Source: Thermodesulfovibrio yellowstonii DSM 11347
GTDB taxonomy: Bacteria > Nitrospirota > Thermodesulfovibrionia > Thermodesulfovibrionales > Thermodesulfovibrionaceae
Length of the DNA: 64,000 nt
NCBI RefSeq assembly: GCF_000020985.1
Contig: NC_011296.1
Span: forward strand, 1,726,001-1,790,000
Direction: 5' to 3'
Shown: positions 7,182-15,355 of the stretch, piece after piece
Position numbering within the stretch: the first letter of the stretch is position 1
How the letters are laid out: each line of letters begins with the position of its first letter
Made by a program: the position numbers and the translations under genes
The notes under the pieces: generated by a model
The model's database searches: none
Seen by the model: only the letters and a program-made list of their open reading frames with translations
What the model was told of the DNA's origin: nothing

Positions 7182-8330
7182 TTAGTGTAACATTTTTCTT
7201 ACTCTCAGTAGAAAGGGTATTGCTGCAAGCTGTAAAATCACTGAGAAAACTATCAAAGCTGAGATTGAAAAATCATACAATACTCCCAAGATAACACTAC
7301 CTAAAAACCAGAATAAACCATATCCTGTATTGAAAACTCCATATCCAATACCTCTTTTTTCTCTTGGAACTAAGAGAGCAACCGCTGCTCTCATTATAGA
7401 CTCCTGAGCACCCATGCCTATTCCCCAAAGAGTCATCCCTATCAAAGCAGAGTAAAATCCTCCGAGAAAACAAAGAGGTGCGAATCCCGCTGAAAGAGCT
7501 ACAGAAATAATAAGAACTGATAGCCCTTTTCTGTCAAAAAGATAGCCAAAAAGCAGAGCTGCCAATGCATCAACTCCCATAGCCACTGCATAAAAAACTG
7601 GTATCCACTGTTCAGAAACCGTCGCCACCTTTTTAAAATGATATGCAATAAGGGGAAAATCAGCGTATCCAGCTCCATTTAAGGCAACAGCGATGAGATA
7701 AATCCAGTAAACTTTGCTTAATCCTTTTGTTTCAATATGAAGCTTGCTTATCTCTAAATCTCTTGGTGAGGGATAGAGAATCCGGGCAAAAAGAAGAATT
7801 AAAATAGCAATAGCTGCAGGAATGAGTAGCACACCGAAAGCTTCTCGGTATCCTCCATGAAAATAAAAAACTCCTGCAACTATCAATGGTCCAATCATAG
7901 CACCAATCTGGTCCATTGCCTCATGAAGTCCAAATCCCCATCCCCGACCAATCTCTACTGTTGCGTGGCTTAGCATGGCATCCCTGGAAGGATTTCGTAT
8001 TGCCTTACCAATTCTTTCAGCCATAATTAGAAGTGCTGCAAGTTGCCATTGTCCTACCAGAGCCAATGCAGGAACGCTTAAAAGATTTATGATATAGCCG
8101 ATGATTGTTATGCTCCAGTATTTACCTGTCTTGTCAGCAATCCAGCCTGAGATGAGTCTCAAAGCATATCCTAAAAACTCTCCAAGACCTGCGATTAGAC
8201 CTACTAAGGCAGCAGAAGCACCCAAGACTTCAAGATATGGACCTGTGATACTTCTTGCAGCCTCATAGGTCATATCAGAAAAAAGGCTTACAAAACCAAG
8301 TAAAACAATAAATATGGTAGCTGGTTTCAA
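7182..8330 (-). CDS. Major facilitator superfamily transporter
   Basis: 382 aa with about 11-12 hydrophobic helices. The cytoplasmic loop-2 motif region is recognisable (LRLISGWIADKTGKYWSITI) and its second-half counterpart appears at LLFGYLFDRKGLSVLII. The fold is an MFS antiporter/exporter; the substrate cannot be read. It starts with ATG at 8330, with AGGAGGAAAG a few bases upstream. It precedes the ChrB-N gene by 7 bp, so the pair is likely co-transcribed. Export of a metal oxyanion or other toxic compound would fit the neighbour but is speculation. Confidence 0.9.
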   Translation of the reverse strand: MKPATIFIVLLGFVSLFSDMTYEAARSITGPYLEVLGASAALVGLIAGLGEFLGYALRLISGWIADKTGKYWSITIIGYIINLLSVPALALVGQWQLAALLIMAERIGKAIRNPSRDAMLSHATVEIGRGWGFGLHEAMDQIGAMIGPLIVAGVFYFHGGYREAFGVLLIPAAIAILILLFARILYPSPRDLEISKLHIETKGLSKVYWIYLIAVALNGAGYADFPLIAYHFKKVATVSEQWIPVFYAVAMGVDALAALLFGYLFDRKGLSVLIISVALSAGFAPLCFLGGFYSALIGMTLWGIGMGAQESIMRAAVALLVPREKRGIGYGVFNTGYGLFWFLGSVILGVLYDFSISALIVFSVILQLAAIPFLLRVRKMLH

Positions 8331-8352
8331 TTCTTTCCTCCTATATCAATTA

Positions 8353-8482
8353 TAGACTCTGGCAAAAAATTGTAATTTATTGAGAATCAATAAACTACAA
8401 GTTCTGATATTTTCCAATTACCTCCATCTGTCATTCCTTTTCTTGTCATTCCGAGGAGCTTTAGCGACGAGGAATCTCATTC
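8353..8482. repeat. Truncated MITE-like repeat copy
   Basis: This stretch aligns by eye to the left half of the elements at 59435 and 63742: a degenerate end (TAGACTCTGGCAAAAA), the ATTGTAA...TTACAAG-type stem, the CAATTACCTCCATCTGTCAT block and a CATTCCGAGG...GAGGAATCTC core. No right inverted terminus is visible; the repeat stops at the 3' end of the tandem Usp gene. It looks like an old, decayed copy. Confidence 0.65.
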
Positions 8483-9331
8483 CTATTTTACAATGAGCAC
8501 AGAACGATCACTGTATTCCAGAACCCTCTGGGAAACACTACCTATAAGAATCCCTTTTATAAATCCCTTGCCATGACAGCCCATCAAAATAAGAGAAGCA
8601 TCTTCTTGAGAGGCAAGATTAATAATTTCTTTGTATGGTTTGCCCTGAATTAAATTAGAGTTCACCTTAAATCCAGTTTTCTCAATCTCTTGCTTTAAAG
8701 CATTTAATTTTTTCTTATTTTCTTCCTTGCTTCCATCTTCCATCACATGAACAATTACTGCTTCCCTTGCTCCTGCATTATATAAAAGGGGTATGTATTT
8801 TTTTGCACGTTCTGAATGCTCTGACCAGTCAGTGGTATAGAGGATTTTTCTGAAAAGATTTGGGCAGAATTGCTCTGTGAGCTTACCTTCAATCATCCTA
8901 ATTGTATGATATTTTACCACTAAAACAGGCAAAGAAGACTTCTTAACAACTCCATCTGTGGTGGAGCCAATAAATAACTCATCAATCATATGTCTTTTAT
9001 GTCTTCCTGTTACGATAAGGGAAACATTTTCAAGGGCTGCTTCGTTGACAATCTCGTTTACAACCTTACCTGAAGTTATTTTTGTCTTTACTGACAATTC
9101 GTTTGATTTAAGATAATCTAAATATTCTTTCATTTTTTCATTTGCAGACTGTTTAATCTGCTCAATATCAACAGGCAATCCTGATTCCTTTGCATAATAA
9201 ATAGCCTCTTCATCTATAACATAAAGCAATACAATCTCTTTCAATCCTGCTGATTTTAAACATGTGAGGCTTTTTAAAATTGGAAAAGAAAGCTCATCAA
9301 ACTTTGTAGGATAAAGAATCTTTGAAAACAT
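8483..9331 (-). CDS. Tandem universal stress protein (two UspA domains)
   Basis: 282 aa made of two UspA domains (about residues 1-140 and 150-282). Each carries the ATP-binding type signature near its end: IVTGRHKRHMIDELFIGSTT followed by PVLVVK, and ILMGCHGKGFIKGILIGSVS followed by VLIVK. Usp proteins bind ATP and help cells tolerate stress or regulate transporters. It is 17 bp downstream of the PiT-family transporter gene, probably in one operon, with a regulatory role on that transporter possible. The same pairing of transporter and Usp recurs at 11.3-12.9 kb. Confidence 0.93.
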   Translation of the reverse strand: MFSKILYPTKFDELSFPILKSLTCLKSAGLKEIVLLYVIDEEAIYYAKESGLPVDIEQIKQSANEKMKEYLDYLKSNELSVKTKITSGKVVNEIVNEAALENVSLIVTGRHKRHMIDELFIGSTTDGVVKKSSLPVLVVKYHTIRMIEGKLTEQFCPNLFRKILYTTDWSEHSERAKKYIPLLYNAGAREAVIVHVMEDGSKEENKKKLNALKQEIEKTGFKVNSNLIQGKPYKEIINLASQEDASLILMGCHGKGFIKGILIGSVSQRVLEYSDRSVLIVK

Positions 9332-9347
9332 TTTAATCCCTCCTATT

Positions 9348-10304
9348 TTATTTGGCTCCTAATAGCCATGAAAAAATTTTGTATAGAAAATATGCAGTGA
9401 ATCCTGAAACAATCAGAGAGACAAACCAGTTTATTACAATCTCCTTTACAACTTTAAGCTGAATGTATTTTACTCCTCTTGCAAGCCCTGCACCACCAAT
9501 TGCTCCCACAATTGCCTGATTCATTGATGTAGGATAACCAAGTAGCGCTGCAATATAAGCTGTTGTTGCCTGTCCAAACTGTGCTCCTATGGCACTGTTT
9601 ATCTCAAGCTGAACAATATGAAGCCCTACTTTTTCAAGTAAGGGTCTACCCCAAGTTAAAGCACCTATTGCAACAACAACTCCTCCTATGAAACCAGCTA
9701 ATAAAAGAGATTTCACAGTTCCGCTTCCATAAAGGACACTTACAGCCAATCCGCTGTTGTTAGCTCCCAATGTAAAAGAGGCATAACAGCAAGCAAGTAT
9801 AAGAACAGCTCTTTTTATTTTTTCTGCTTTCTTAACTGCTCCCACTGTTTTAGTAAAAATAAAACCTAAGAGACATCCAACCAGTGGAGTTCCAACCCAT
9901 GTAATAGCAAGAGGAAGCATTGTTTTTTCCCATGCGACTGGAGCATCTATTGCAAGACCAACTCCAACAATTGAAAAACAGGCTAATTGAGCTGTTGATA
10001 TAGGCAGCTTAAGCCATGTGTTAACAGCAGTAACGAGCGCTGCATTAAGCATCATGATCATTGCTCTGAAAGGCGTAAGATACTCAATAGGAATAATTCC
10101 TGCACCAACAGTTTTAATAACCTCATGGCTCTGAAGCGTGGCGCCCAACAAAGCACATACTGCCATTATTAGTGTGGCAGTTCTGATATCAAATATTTTT
10201 GCTCCATAAGCTGTTCCCATCACTGCACCAGTATAATGGGAACCAATGGTCCATCCAAAAAACAATCCAGCAATAATCATCCCTACAATGTAAAAAGTCT
10301 CCAT
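9348..10304 (-). CDS. PiT-family anion transporter (phosphate or sulfate)
   Basis: 318 aa, about ten membrane segments, inorganic phosphate transporter (PiT/PHO4) family. The second family signature is present (FTLGANNSGLAVSVLYGSG), but in the first repeat the usual GAND box is replaced by IGSHYTGAVMGTAYGAK. Members include phosphate importers and the sulfate permease CysP, so in a sulfate reducer either substrate is possible. The start at 10302-10304 is chosen over an ATG 15 bp upstream because GGGAGGTG lies just before it. It is followed by a tandem Usp gene and preceded by two GTAAC/GTTAC inverted repeats. Confidence 0.85.
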   Translation of the reverse strand: METFYIVGMIIAGLFFGWTIGSHYTGAVMGTAYGAKIFDIRTATLIMAVCALLGATLQSHEVIKTVGAGIIPIEYLTPFRAMIMMLNAALVTAVNTWLKLPISTAQLACFSIVGVGLAIDAPVAWEKTMLPLAITWVGTPLVGCLLGFIFTKTVGAVKKAEKIKRAVLILACCYASFTLGANNSGLAVSVLYGSGTVKSLLLAGFIGGVVVAIGALTWGRPLLEKVGLHIVQLEINSAIGAQFGQATTAYIAALLGYPTSMNQAIVGAIGGAGLARGVKYIQLKVVKEIVINWFVSLIVSGFTAYFLYKIFSWLLGAK

Positions 10305-10325
10305 ATATTCACCTCCCATTTTAAT

Positions 10326-10385
10326 GTAACTATTGTTACATATTATAAATAAAATGTCAAGTAAAATTTTAGTGACTATTGTTAC
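10326..10385. promoter_or_regulatory. Paired operator-like inverted repeats between PiT and MNT genes
   Basis: A palindrome GTAAC-TATT-GTTAC lies at 10326-10339, and a near copy GTGAC-TATT-GTTAC lies at 10372-10385, 46 bp apart. ACTATTGTTACAT is identical in both. They sit in the divergent intergenic region, 22-82 bp upstream of the PiT start, as expected for a repressor or activator. The regulator is not identifiable here. Confidence 0.6.
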
Positions 10386-10435
10386 ATCAAAATATATTTG
10401 AAAATTTACATTTTTCTTTTATGCTATAATTTGAT

Positions 10436-10792
10436 ATGAAGGTGCTAAAAAGAAATAACAAACTTAGACATTTACACTATTTTGAAGAAAGGTTTTTAAA
10501 TGAACTTATTGAAAAAATAAGGGTATCATATCCCCTAATAAAAAAAATCATTCTTTACGGTTCAAAGGCAAGAGGTGATTTTACTGAAGAATCAGACATT
10601 GACCTTCTTTTCATCACAAAAAAACCCCTTAATAAGCAAGAAAAATATGAAATTTTTGATTTCATTTCTGAACTTGAGCTTAAGTATAATGTTTTAGCAT
10701 CTGCTTTATTTATAAATGAGAAAGAACTTAAAGAGAGAAGTTTATTCAGAGAAATAAAAAAAGACGGGATTACACTATGGTTGAGAGAATAA
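10436..10792 (+). CDS. MNT-domain nucleotidyltransferase (antitoxin-type)
   Basis: 118 aa minimal nucleotidyltransferase of the polymerase-beta fold. The catalytic motif GSKARGDFTEESDIDLLF (about residues 41-58) has the GS and the DxD-like pair, so it may be active. A TATAAT-like box ends just upstream and the leader is very short. Its end overlaps the HEPN gene by 16 bp. Such MNT-HEPN pairs are toxin-antitoxin modules in which MNT can modify (for example AMPylate) the HEPN partner. Function here is inferred from family and pairing. Confidence 0.88.
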   Translation: MKVLKRNNKLRHLHYFEERFLNELIEKIRVSYPLIKKIILYGSKARGDFTEESDIDLLFITKKPLNKQEKYEIFDFISELELKYNVLASALFINEKELKERSLFREIKKDGITLWLRE

Positions 10793-11181
10793 GTAAGAAA
10801 GAGGCTTTAATAAGAGCTAAGGATGAGTTCAAAAGAGCTGAAGAAGAATTAAAAGCAGCTAATATTTTACAAGAAAAAGAGTTTTACTATAAGAGTATTG
10901 TGTCAGCTTACTATACAGTTTATCATGCCGCAAAAGCACTTCTACTTATTAAATGTGTTGATCCAAAGACCCATGAAGGGGTTGAAAGAATGTTTGGATT
11001 ATACTATATAAAAACTGGTGATTTTGACACAAAAATAGGGAAAGTAATTGGAAGACTTAGAAAAATGAGAGAGGAGGCTGATTACTATCCAGAAATTCCT
11101 TTTGATCGCGAAGATTCAAAAGAAGCAATAGTTTTAGCCAGAGAATTCTTAGAAAAAGCTAAGAATATCATAAAAATTTAA
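10777..11181 (+). CDS. HEPN-domain protein (UPF0332-like), partner of MNT
   Basis: 134-aa all-alpha protein. The stretch KSIVSAYYTVYHAAKALLLI and the later ADYYPEIPFDREDSKEAIVLA pattern are typical of HEPN/UPF0332 proteins found next to MNT nucleotidyltransferases. The RNase motif R-x4-6-H of active HEPN toxins is not seen; the nearest candidate, RMFGLYY, has no histidine. The active site may therefore be lost, or this subfamily may not act as an RNase. It overlaps the MNT gene by 16 bp and is surely co-translated with it. Confidence 0.85.
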   Translation: MVERISKKEALIRAKDEFKRAEEELKAANILQEKEFYYKSIVSAYYTVYHAAKALLLIKCVDPKTHEGVERMFGLYYIKTGDFDTKIGKVIGRLRKMREEADYYPEIPFDREDSKEAIVLAREFLEKAKNIIKI

Positions 11182-11220
11182 TTATCATTGACAGATTAAC
11201 TCAAAATTTTTTATTTTAAA

Positions 11221-11310
11221 AAAGGCGATGGAGTTCGCCTGTAAGTGCCTCTGATTTTCAGGGGCTGATAACTCCTACCTTAAAGGTAGAGTTATACCCT
11301 GAAAAGGAGG
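11221..11310 (+). ncRNA. Fluoride riboswitch (crcB motif) with expression platform
   Basis: GGCGATGGAGTTCGCC (11224-11239) and GCTGATAACTCCTACC (11264-11279) are the conserved halves of the crcB/fluoride aptamer. A long downstream hairpin can form between ATAACTCCTACCTT (about 11268-11281) and AAGGTAGAGTTAT (11283-11295), extended by TTTTCAGGG (11255-11263) pairing with CCCTGAAAA (11297-11305). This hairpin uses the 3' aptamer half and partly covers the AAGGAGG ribosome site (11304-11310), a plausible translational switch. It precedes the cation:proton antiporter by 6 nt. Motif recognised by eye, not by a covariance model. Confidence 0.88.
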
Positions 11311-11316
11311 CGTATT

Positions 11317-12477
11317 ATGTTGGAGATCCTTCTTCAAGCATCTTTTTGGTTTTTACTTGCTTTGATTTCTACAATCATTGCAACAAAGCTCCGTTTAGCC
11401 ACAGCTTTAACTGAAATAGCAGTTGGAGCAATTGCAAGTCTTGCTATTACTGGAACAGGAATATCAATTGGAGAAAATGACCTCTGGATTAAATTTATTG
11501 CCTCTGTTGGAGCTATAATGCTTACATTTTTAGCTGGAGCAGAGCTTGAGCCCGATGTATTAAAGTCTCGCTGGAAAGAGACAATGGGAATTGGTTTAAT
11601 CGCCTTTATTGCTCCTTTTCTTGGATGCACAGCAGTTGCTCACTATATTCTTGGCTGGAGTGCAAAAGCAAGCTGGCTTACAGGAGTTGCTCTTTCTACA
11701 ACTTCTGTAGCAGTAGTTTATGCAGTTATGCTTGAACTTGGACTTAATAAAACAGAATTTGGAAAAGTCATTCTTGCAGCTTGTTTTGTCAATGATCTTG
11801 GAACAGTAATAGCGCTGGGACTAATTTTCTCTCCATTTACCACTAATTCTCTTATTTTTATGGTTGTGATGATAGTAGTTGCTATTTTAGTTCCCTTTAT
11901 TACTCCAAAAATATTTAAAAAATTCGGAAATAAACCTTCAGAGTTTGAAACAAAGTACCTACTATTTATTCTCTTTGGTATCGGTGCTCTTGCACTGTGG
12001 TCTGGTAGTGAAGCAGTGCTTCCAGCCTATATTATCGGTATGGTTTTAGCTGGAACTGTTGGTAAGGATAGCCAACTTATAAGAAGGCTTAGAACTCTTA
12101 CAATAGGTTTTTTAACTCCAATTTATTTCTTAAGGGCTGGATATTTTGTTTCAATTCCTTCAATTATTGCTGCACCTATAGCTCTTTTGGTATTATTAAG
12201 TGGAAAAATGATTACTAAAATTGCTGGAGTTTATCCTGTGACTAAACTATTTGAATTCAGACATAAAGAAGGAATGTATACAACTCTTCTTATGTCAACA
12301 GGTCTTACCTTTGGCTCAATCTCAGCACTCTTTGGCTTAACCCACGGAATAATTGACCAGAATCAGTATTCACTTTTAATTGCAGCAGTAATTGGTAGTG
12401 CTGTTATTCCAACAATCATAGCAAATGCCTTTTATCTACCAAAATATCTCTTACCTAAGACAAAAAAGGAGGGCTAA
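11317..12477 (+). CDS. Cation:proton antiporter, CPA2 family
   Basis: 386 aa with about 12 membrane helices, Na+(K+)/H+ exchanger fold. Typical features are the N-terminal LRLATALTEIAVG, the FLAGAELEPD segment, and the catalytic-region CFVNDLGTVIALG with Asn-Asp (ND pair) in the unwound helix. It follows a fluoride riboswitch and a strong AAGGAGG, so expression should rise with fluoride; antiporters are known members of fluoride-resistance regulons besides CrcB/Fluc and CLC-F. A fluoride/HF-stress role is inferred from the riboswitch. Usp follows after 2 bp. Confidence 0.92.
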   Translation: MLEILLQASFWFLLALISTIIATKLRLATALTEIAVGAIASLAITGTGISIGENDLWIKFIASVGAIMLTFLAGAELEPDVLKSRWKETMGIGLIAFIAPFLGCTAVAHYILGWSAKASWLTGVALSTTSVAVVYAVMLELGLNKTEFGKVILAACFVNDLGTVIALGLIFSPFTTNSLIFMVVMIVVAILVPFITPKIFKKFGNKPSEFETKYLLFILFGIGALALWSGSEAVLPAYIIGMVLAGTVGKDSQLIRRLRTLTIGFLTPIYFLRAGYFVSIPSIIAAPIALLVLLSGKMITKIAGVYPVTKLFEFRHKEGMYTTLLMSTGLTFGSISALFGLTHGIIDQNQYSLLIAAVIGSAVIPTIIANAFYLPKYLLPKTKKEG

Positions 12478-12479
12478 AT

Positions 12480-12905
12480 ATGCTTAAAAAAATTTTAGTT
12501 GCCTTTGACGGCTCTGAGGAATCTGTGAAAGCTTTTAATTTTGCTTTAAGCCTCGTAGATGAGTTTGCTTCAAAGGATAAAGAAATCCTTCTTCTTTCTG
12601 TAGCACAGCCGCCAGAACATGGCGAGATAGTAGAAACTAAAGCAGTTATTGATAGCGCCACTGAATACTACAAAAGAGAGTTTGAAAAAATATTGCCAAT
12701 AGCAAAAGCACATTCAGTAGAAGTAAAAACTGATATTGCAGTAGGACATCCAGCTGACCAGATTGTAAGATACGCCTCAGAAAATGGCTTTGATATGATA
12801 ATAATGGGGCAAAGAGGTATGTCAAAGATTGAAAGATGGTTGCTTGGTTCAGTATCCCGTAGAGTTGCTACATACGCTACATGTCCTGTGGTGATTGTGA
12901 AATAG
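12480..12905 (+). CDS. Universal stress protein, single domain
   Basis: 141-aa UspA domain. It starts MLKKILVAFDGSEESVKAF and ends with the nucleotide-binding signature GQRGMSKIERWLLGSVSRRV followed by CPVVIVK. It lies 2 bp after the antiporter gene and shares its riboswitch-controlled message. Usp domains often regulate CPA-type antiporters, so this may be its ATP-sensing partner; that is inference from context. Confidence 0.93.
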   Translation: MLKKILVAFDGSEESVKAFNFALSLVDEFASKDKEILLLSVAQPPEHGEIVETKAVIDSATEYYKREFEKILPIAKAHSVEVKTDIAVGHPADQIVRYASENGFDMIIMGQRGMSKIERWLLGSVSRRVATYATCPVVIVK

Positions 12906-12979
12906 CACAGTATTTTTAATTTTTAAGTTCAATATCAAAAAATATTGAAAACTTAAATATTAGTGTTGTATATTGTTAA

Positions 12980-12995
12980 TTAGATTTAAATCTAA
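12980..12995. promoter_or_regulatory. 16-bp perfect palindrome upstream of tatA
   Basis: TTAGATTTAAATCTAA is a perfect palindrome ending just before the AAGGGGGC ribosome site of tatA. It could be an operator or the leftover of AT-rich chance symmetry. An AT-rich imperfect hairpin also lies at about 12920-12958 after the Usp gene and may end that transcript. Confidence 0.35.
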
Positions 12996-13007
12996 AGGGG
13001 GCATAAG

Positions 13008-13202
13008 ATGCTTAGTTATCAAGATTTATTTCTTTTTTCAATAATTATAATTGTTCTTTTTGGTTCATCAAAGCTACCTGAAATTGGTAAAGGACTGGGA
13101 GAAGCTATAAGAGGATTCAAAAAAGCAGTATCAGACTCAGAGTCAAATTCAAATAAAGATATGGACGAAACTTTAAAAATTGAACATAAGAAACAAAGTT
13201 AA
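13008..13202 (+). CDS. tatA: Sec-independent translocase subunit TatA/E
   Basis: 64 aa with the standard TatA plan: a single N-terminal membrane helix (LFLFSIIIIVLFGSSKLPE), the FGxxKLPE hinge, an amphipathic helix (IGKGLGEAIRGFKKAV) and a short charged tail. It forms the pore component for export of folded proteins with twin-arginine signals. No tatC is in the window. GGGGGC precedes the ATG. Its stop overlaps the end of the convergent PAP2 gene by 4 bp. Confidence 0.94.
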   Translation: MLSYQDLFLFSIIIIVLFGSSKLPEIGKGLGEAIRGFKKAVSDSESNSNKDMDETLKIEHKKQS

Positions 13203-13801
13203 ACATTACCTTGCTTTTGCTTTGAATAAAATTTAAGTAATACCAGCTTACCTATAATTATTCCTAAAACAGTTCCTGCTATCACATCAGAGGGGAAATG
13301 AGCAAAGTCCTCAACTCTTTCAAATCCAACCCAACCTGCAAGAATATAGAAAAGAATACTATATCTCGGATAGTAATTTGATAAGACCGTTGCGACCATA
13401 AATGCAAAAGTAGTATGCCCTGAAGGAAAGGAAGAATAAGTATAGCCAAAAGAAGGTCCATTAAAGAAACAACCATCAACTGAAGCTGAAGGTCTTGCCC
13501 TGCCAAAGATATGCTTAATCTGGACAAATATACCTGTAAGAACCATCCCTACTGCAAGAGATTTACCAAAATCCTTTTTAGTAATTAAACCATAAATTGT
13601 AAAAATCACTGTAACCACAAATATGCCATAATAGAAGAATTTCATTCCTGCATCTAAAATCTCAAAGAAAGAATGAATAGCTGGGTAAGTTGATTGAAAA
13701 TCTTTTATAAAAAACATAATTTTTTTATCAAAGAATAAGATAAACAATAAGATTAAAAAAATAACAAAAAAAATCTTTTTATAGTTTTTCAAGAACTGCA
13801 T
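13199..13801 (-). CDS. PAP2-superfamily membrane phosphatase
   Basis: 200 aa with about five to six membrane segments and the three PAP2 motifs: KHIFGRARPS (motif 1, KxxxxxxRP), FPSGHTTFAF (motif 2, PSGH) and ERVEDFAHFPSDVIAG (motif 3, with R, H and D). It dephosphorylates a lipid phosphate such as undecaprenyl diphosphate or phosphatidic/lipid A phosphate at the membrane. It overlaps the 3' end of the upstream glycosyltransferase gene by 23 bp, suggesting joint action in lipid A or cell-envelope modification. Confidence 0.92.
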   Translation of the reverse strand: MQFLKNYKKIFFVIFLILLFILFFDKKIMFFIKDFQSTYPAIHSFFEILDAGMKFFYYGIFVVTVIFTIYGLITKKDFGKSLAVGMVLTGIFVQIKHIFGRARPSASVDGCFFNGPSFGYTYSSFPSGHTTFAFMVATVLSNYYPRYSILFYILAGWVGFERVEDFAHFPSDVIAGTVLGIIIGKLVLLKFYSKQKQGNV

Positions 13802-15296
13802 ACCCTTCTCCCTCCCACAAAATCTTTAAGCCTCTGTCTTTTAAAAAACTTAAATCTTTAACAGAGGTAATAATCATTATTTTATCATTTTTTTGAATCC
13901 TATTAAGTAACTCTTCTTCGCTATCAATCTTGGGAATTTTTCTATCTGAATAGAAAACAATGCTTGGTTTGTTGATTTTATATGTAAAAACTATTCTATC
14001 TTTTAAATTTTCTTTTACATAAAGGCTGCATCTGTAAAGACTTTCTTGTAGTGTTTTATTTACATAGGGGATTATTTTTAAAGAGATTATCATAAGAAAT
14101 ACAAATGTCAAACAAGCCATAGATAAAAATATGTTTTTTCTTTTTAAAATGCCATAAAAGCTAACCACTGCAAATAAAAGCATTACAATAGTAATTACAT
14201 ACAACCATGTAATATCAAAATCGGGTAGATATAGTCTTATCTTATTGACTCCGATTAAAAATGCAGCAGCAAACAAAATAGATAAAAATCCGATGATAAT
14301 CAACGGAACAGATGAGGGTTTTTCTCTAAACTCAGCCATTCCATGAGAGATTATAATTGAGACTGCCGGGATAGCAGGTAAAATATAGTTTGGAAGCTTT
14401 GTTGTTGAAAAAGAGAAAAATATGAGGATAAATGAAAACCAGATTAATGAAAAAAACCTCAAATTATCCTTTCTAATATTTCTCAATCCCTGAGATAAAA
14501 AGGATATCCAAGGGAAAAGTCCTATTATCAAAACAGGGATAAAATAATAAAATGGTCCTTTATGCCCTGAAATAACTCCTGTATATCTCATAAAATGATG
14601 TTTTATAAAAAACTGCTGAATAAAATCCTGTCCATTTATTGCTATTTGGGTAACATACCACGGAAGGGAGATTAAAAGAAAAACTATAAAAGCCTTAAAA
14701 TTAAAAATTCGCTTTATACCATTTATTCCTTCCATAAAAATAATGTAAATTCCAGCAATTGAAAAAGGAAAAACTATTCCAATTAATCCCTTGGTTAGGA
14801 AAGCAAGAGCAGAAAAAATATAAAAGCCGTAGATATATTTCTGGTTCTTGTATATTGCCAAATAAAAAGAAAAAAGAGATAAACTAATAAACAATGCAAG
14901 AGCCATATCTGTAACTGCTGCATGAGTGTAAACTAAATAATAAAGTGAAAAGGCAAAACATAAAACTACATAGATGGCTTCACGCTTTCGGTTTAAAATA
15001 TTTAAGAATATAAAAATGCTTAAACAAAGAATAAATCCAGCCAAAGCAGAGGGAAATCTGGCTGAAAATTCGTTTATTCCAAAGATTTTATAAGAGAGCG
15101 ACATTAACCAGTAAAAAAGTATTGGCTTATCATATCGTGGTTCATCATTATAAGTTGGCGTTATCCAATTACCACTTTGTAACATCTCCTTAGTTGCTTC
15201 TGCAAATACTGCTTCATCAACATCAAAAAGTGTTACAGAGCCAAGTCTAAAGAGAGCTATAAATAGAGCTATAAGAATAATAAGATTTCTTATCAT
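13779..15296 (-). CDS. ArnT/PMT-like membrane glycosyltransferase
   Basis: 505 aa, GT-C fold. The first periplasmic loop has the conserved acidic segment LFDVDEAVFAEATKEML and then the YDEPRYDKPILFYWL block typical of ArnT/PMT-2 dolichyl- or undecaprenyl-phosphate sugar transferases. About 11-12 membrane helices follow and a ~100-residue C-terminal periplasmic domain. It likely moves a sugar from a lipid carrier onto lipid A or a protein. It overlaps the PAP2 phosphatase gene. The exact sugar and acceptor are unknown. Confidence 0.9.
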   Translation of the reverse strand: MIRNLIILIALFIALFRLGSVTLFDVDEAVFAEATKEMLQSGNWITPTYNDEPRYDKPILFYWLMSLSYKIFGINEFSARFPSALAGFILCLSIFIFLNILNRKREAIYVVLCFAFSLYYLVYTHAAVTDMALALFISLSLFSFYLAIYKNQKYIYGFYIFSALAFLTKGLIGIVFPFSIAGIYIIFMEGINGIKRIFNFKAFIVFLLISLPWYVTQIAINGQDFIQQFFIKHHFMRYTGVISGHKGPFYYFIPVLIIGLFPWISFLSQGLRNIRKDNLRFFSLIWFSFILIFFSFSTTKLPNYILPAIPAVSIIISHGMAEFREKPSSVPLIIIGFLSILFAAAFLIGVNKIRLYLPDFDITWLYVITIVMLLFAVVSFYGILKRKNIFLSMACLTFVFLMIISLKIIPYVNKTLQESLYRCSLYVKENLKDRIVFTYKINKPSIVFYSDRKIPKIDSEEELLNRIQKNDKIMIITSVKDLSFLKDRGLKILWEGEGYAVLEKL

Positions 15297-15355
15297 ATTT
15301 TCAAGTATAAAACTTCATATCGCCTTACTTCAATTTGTTCATTTTGCATACATTT

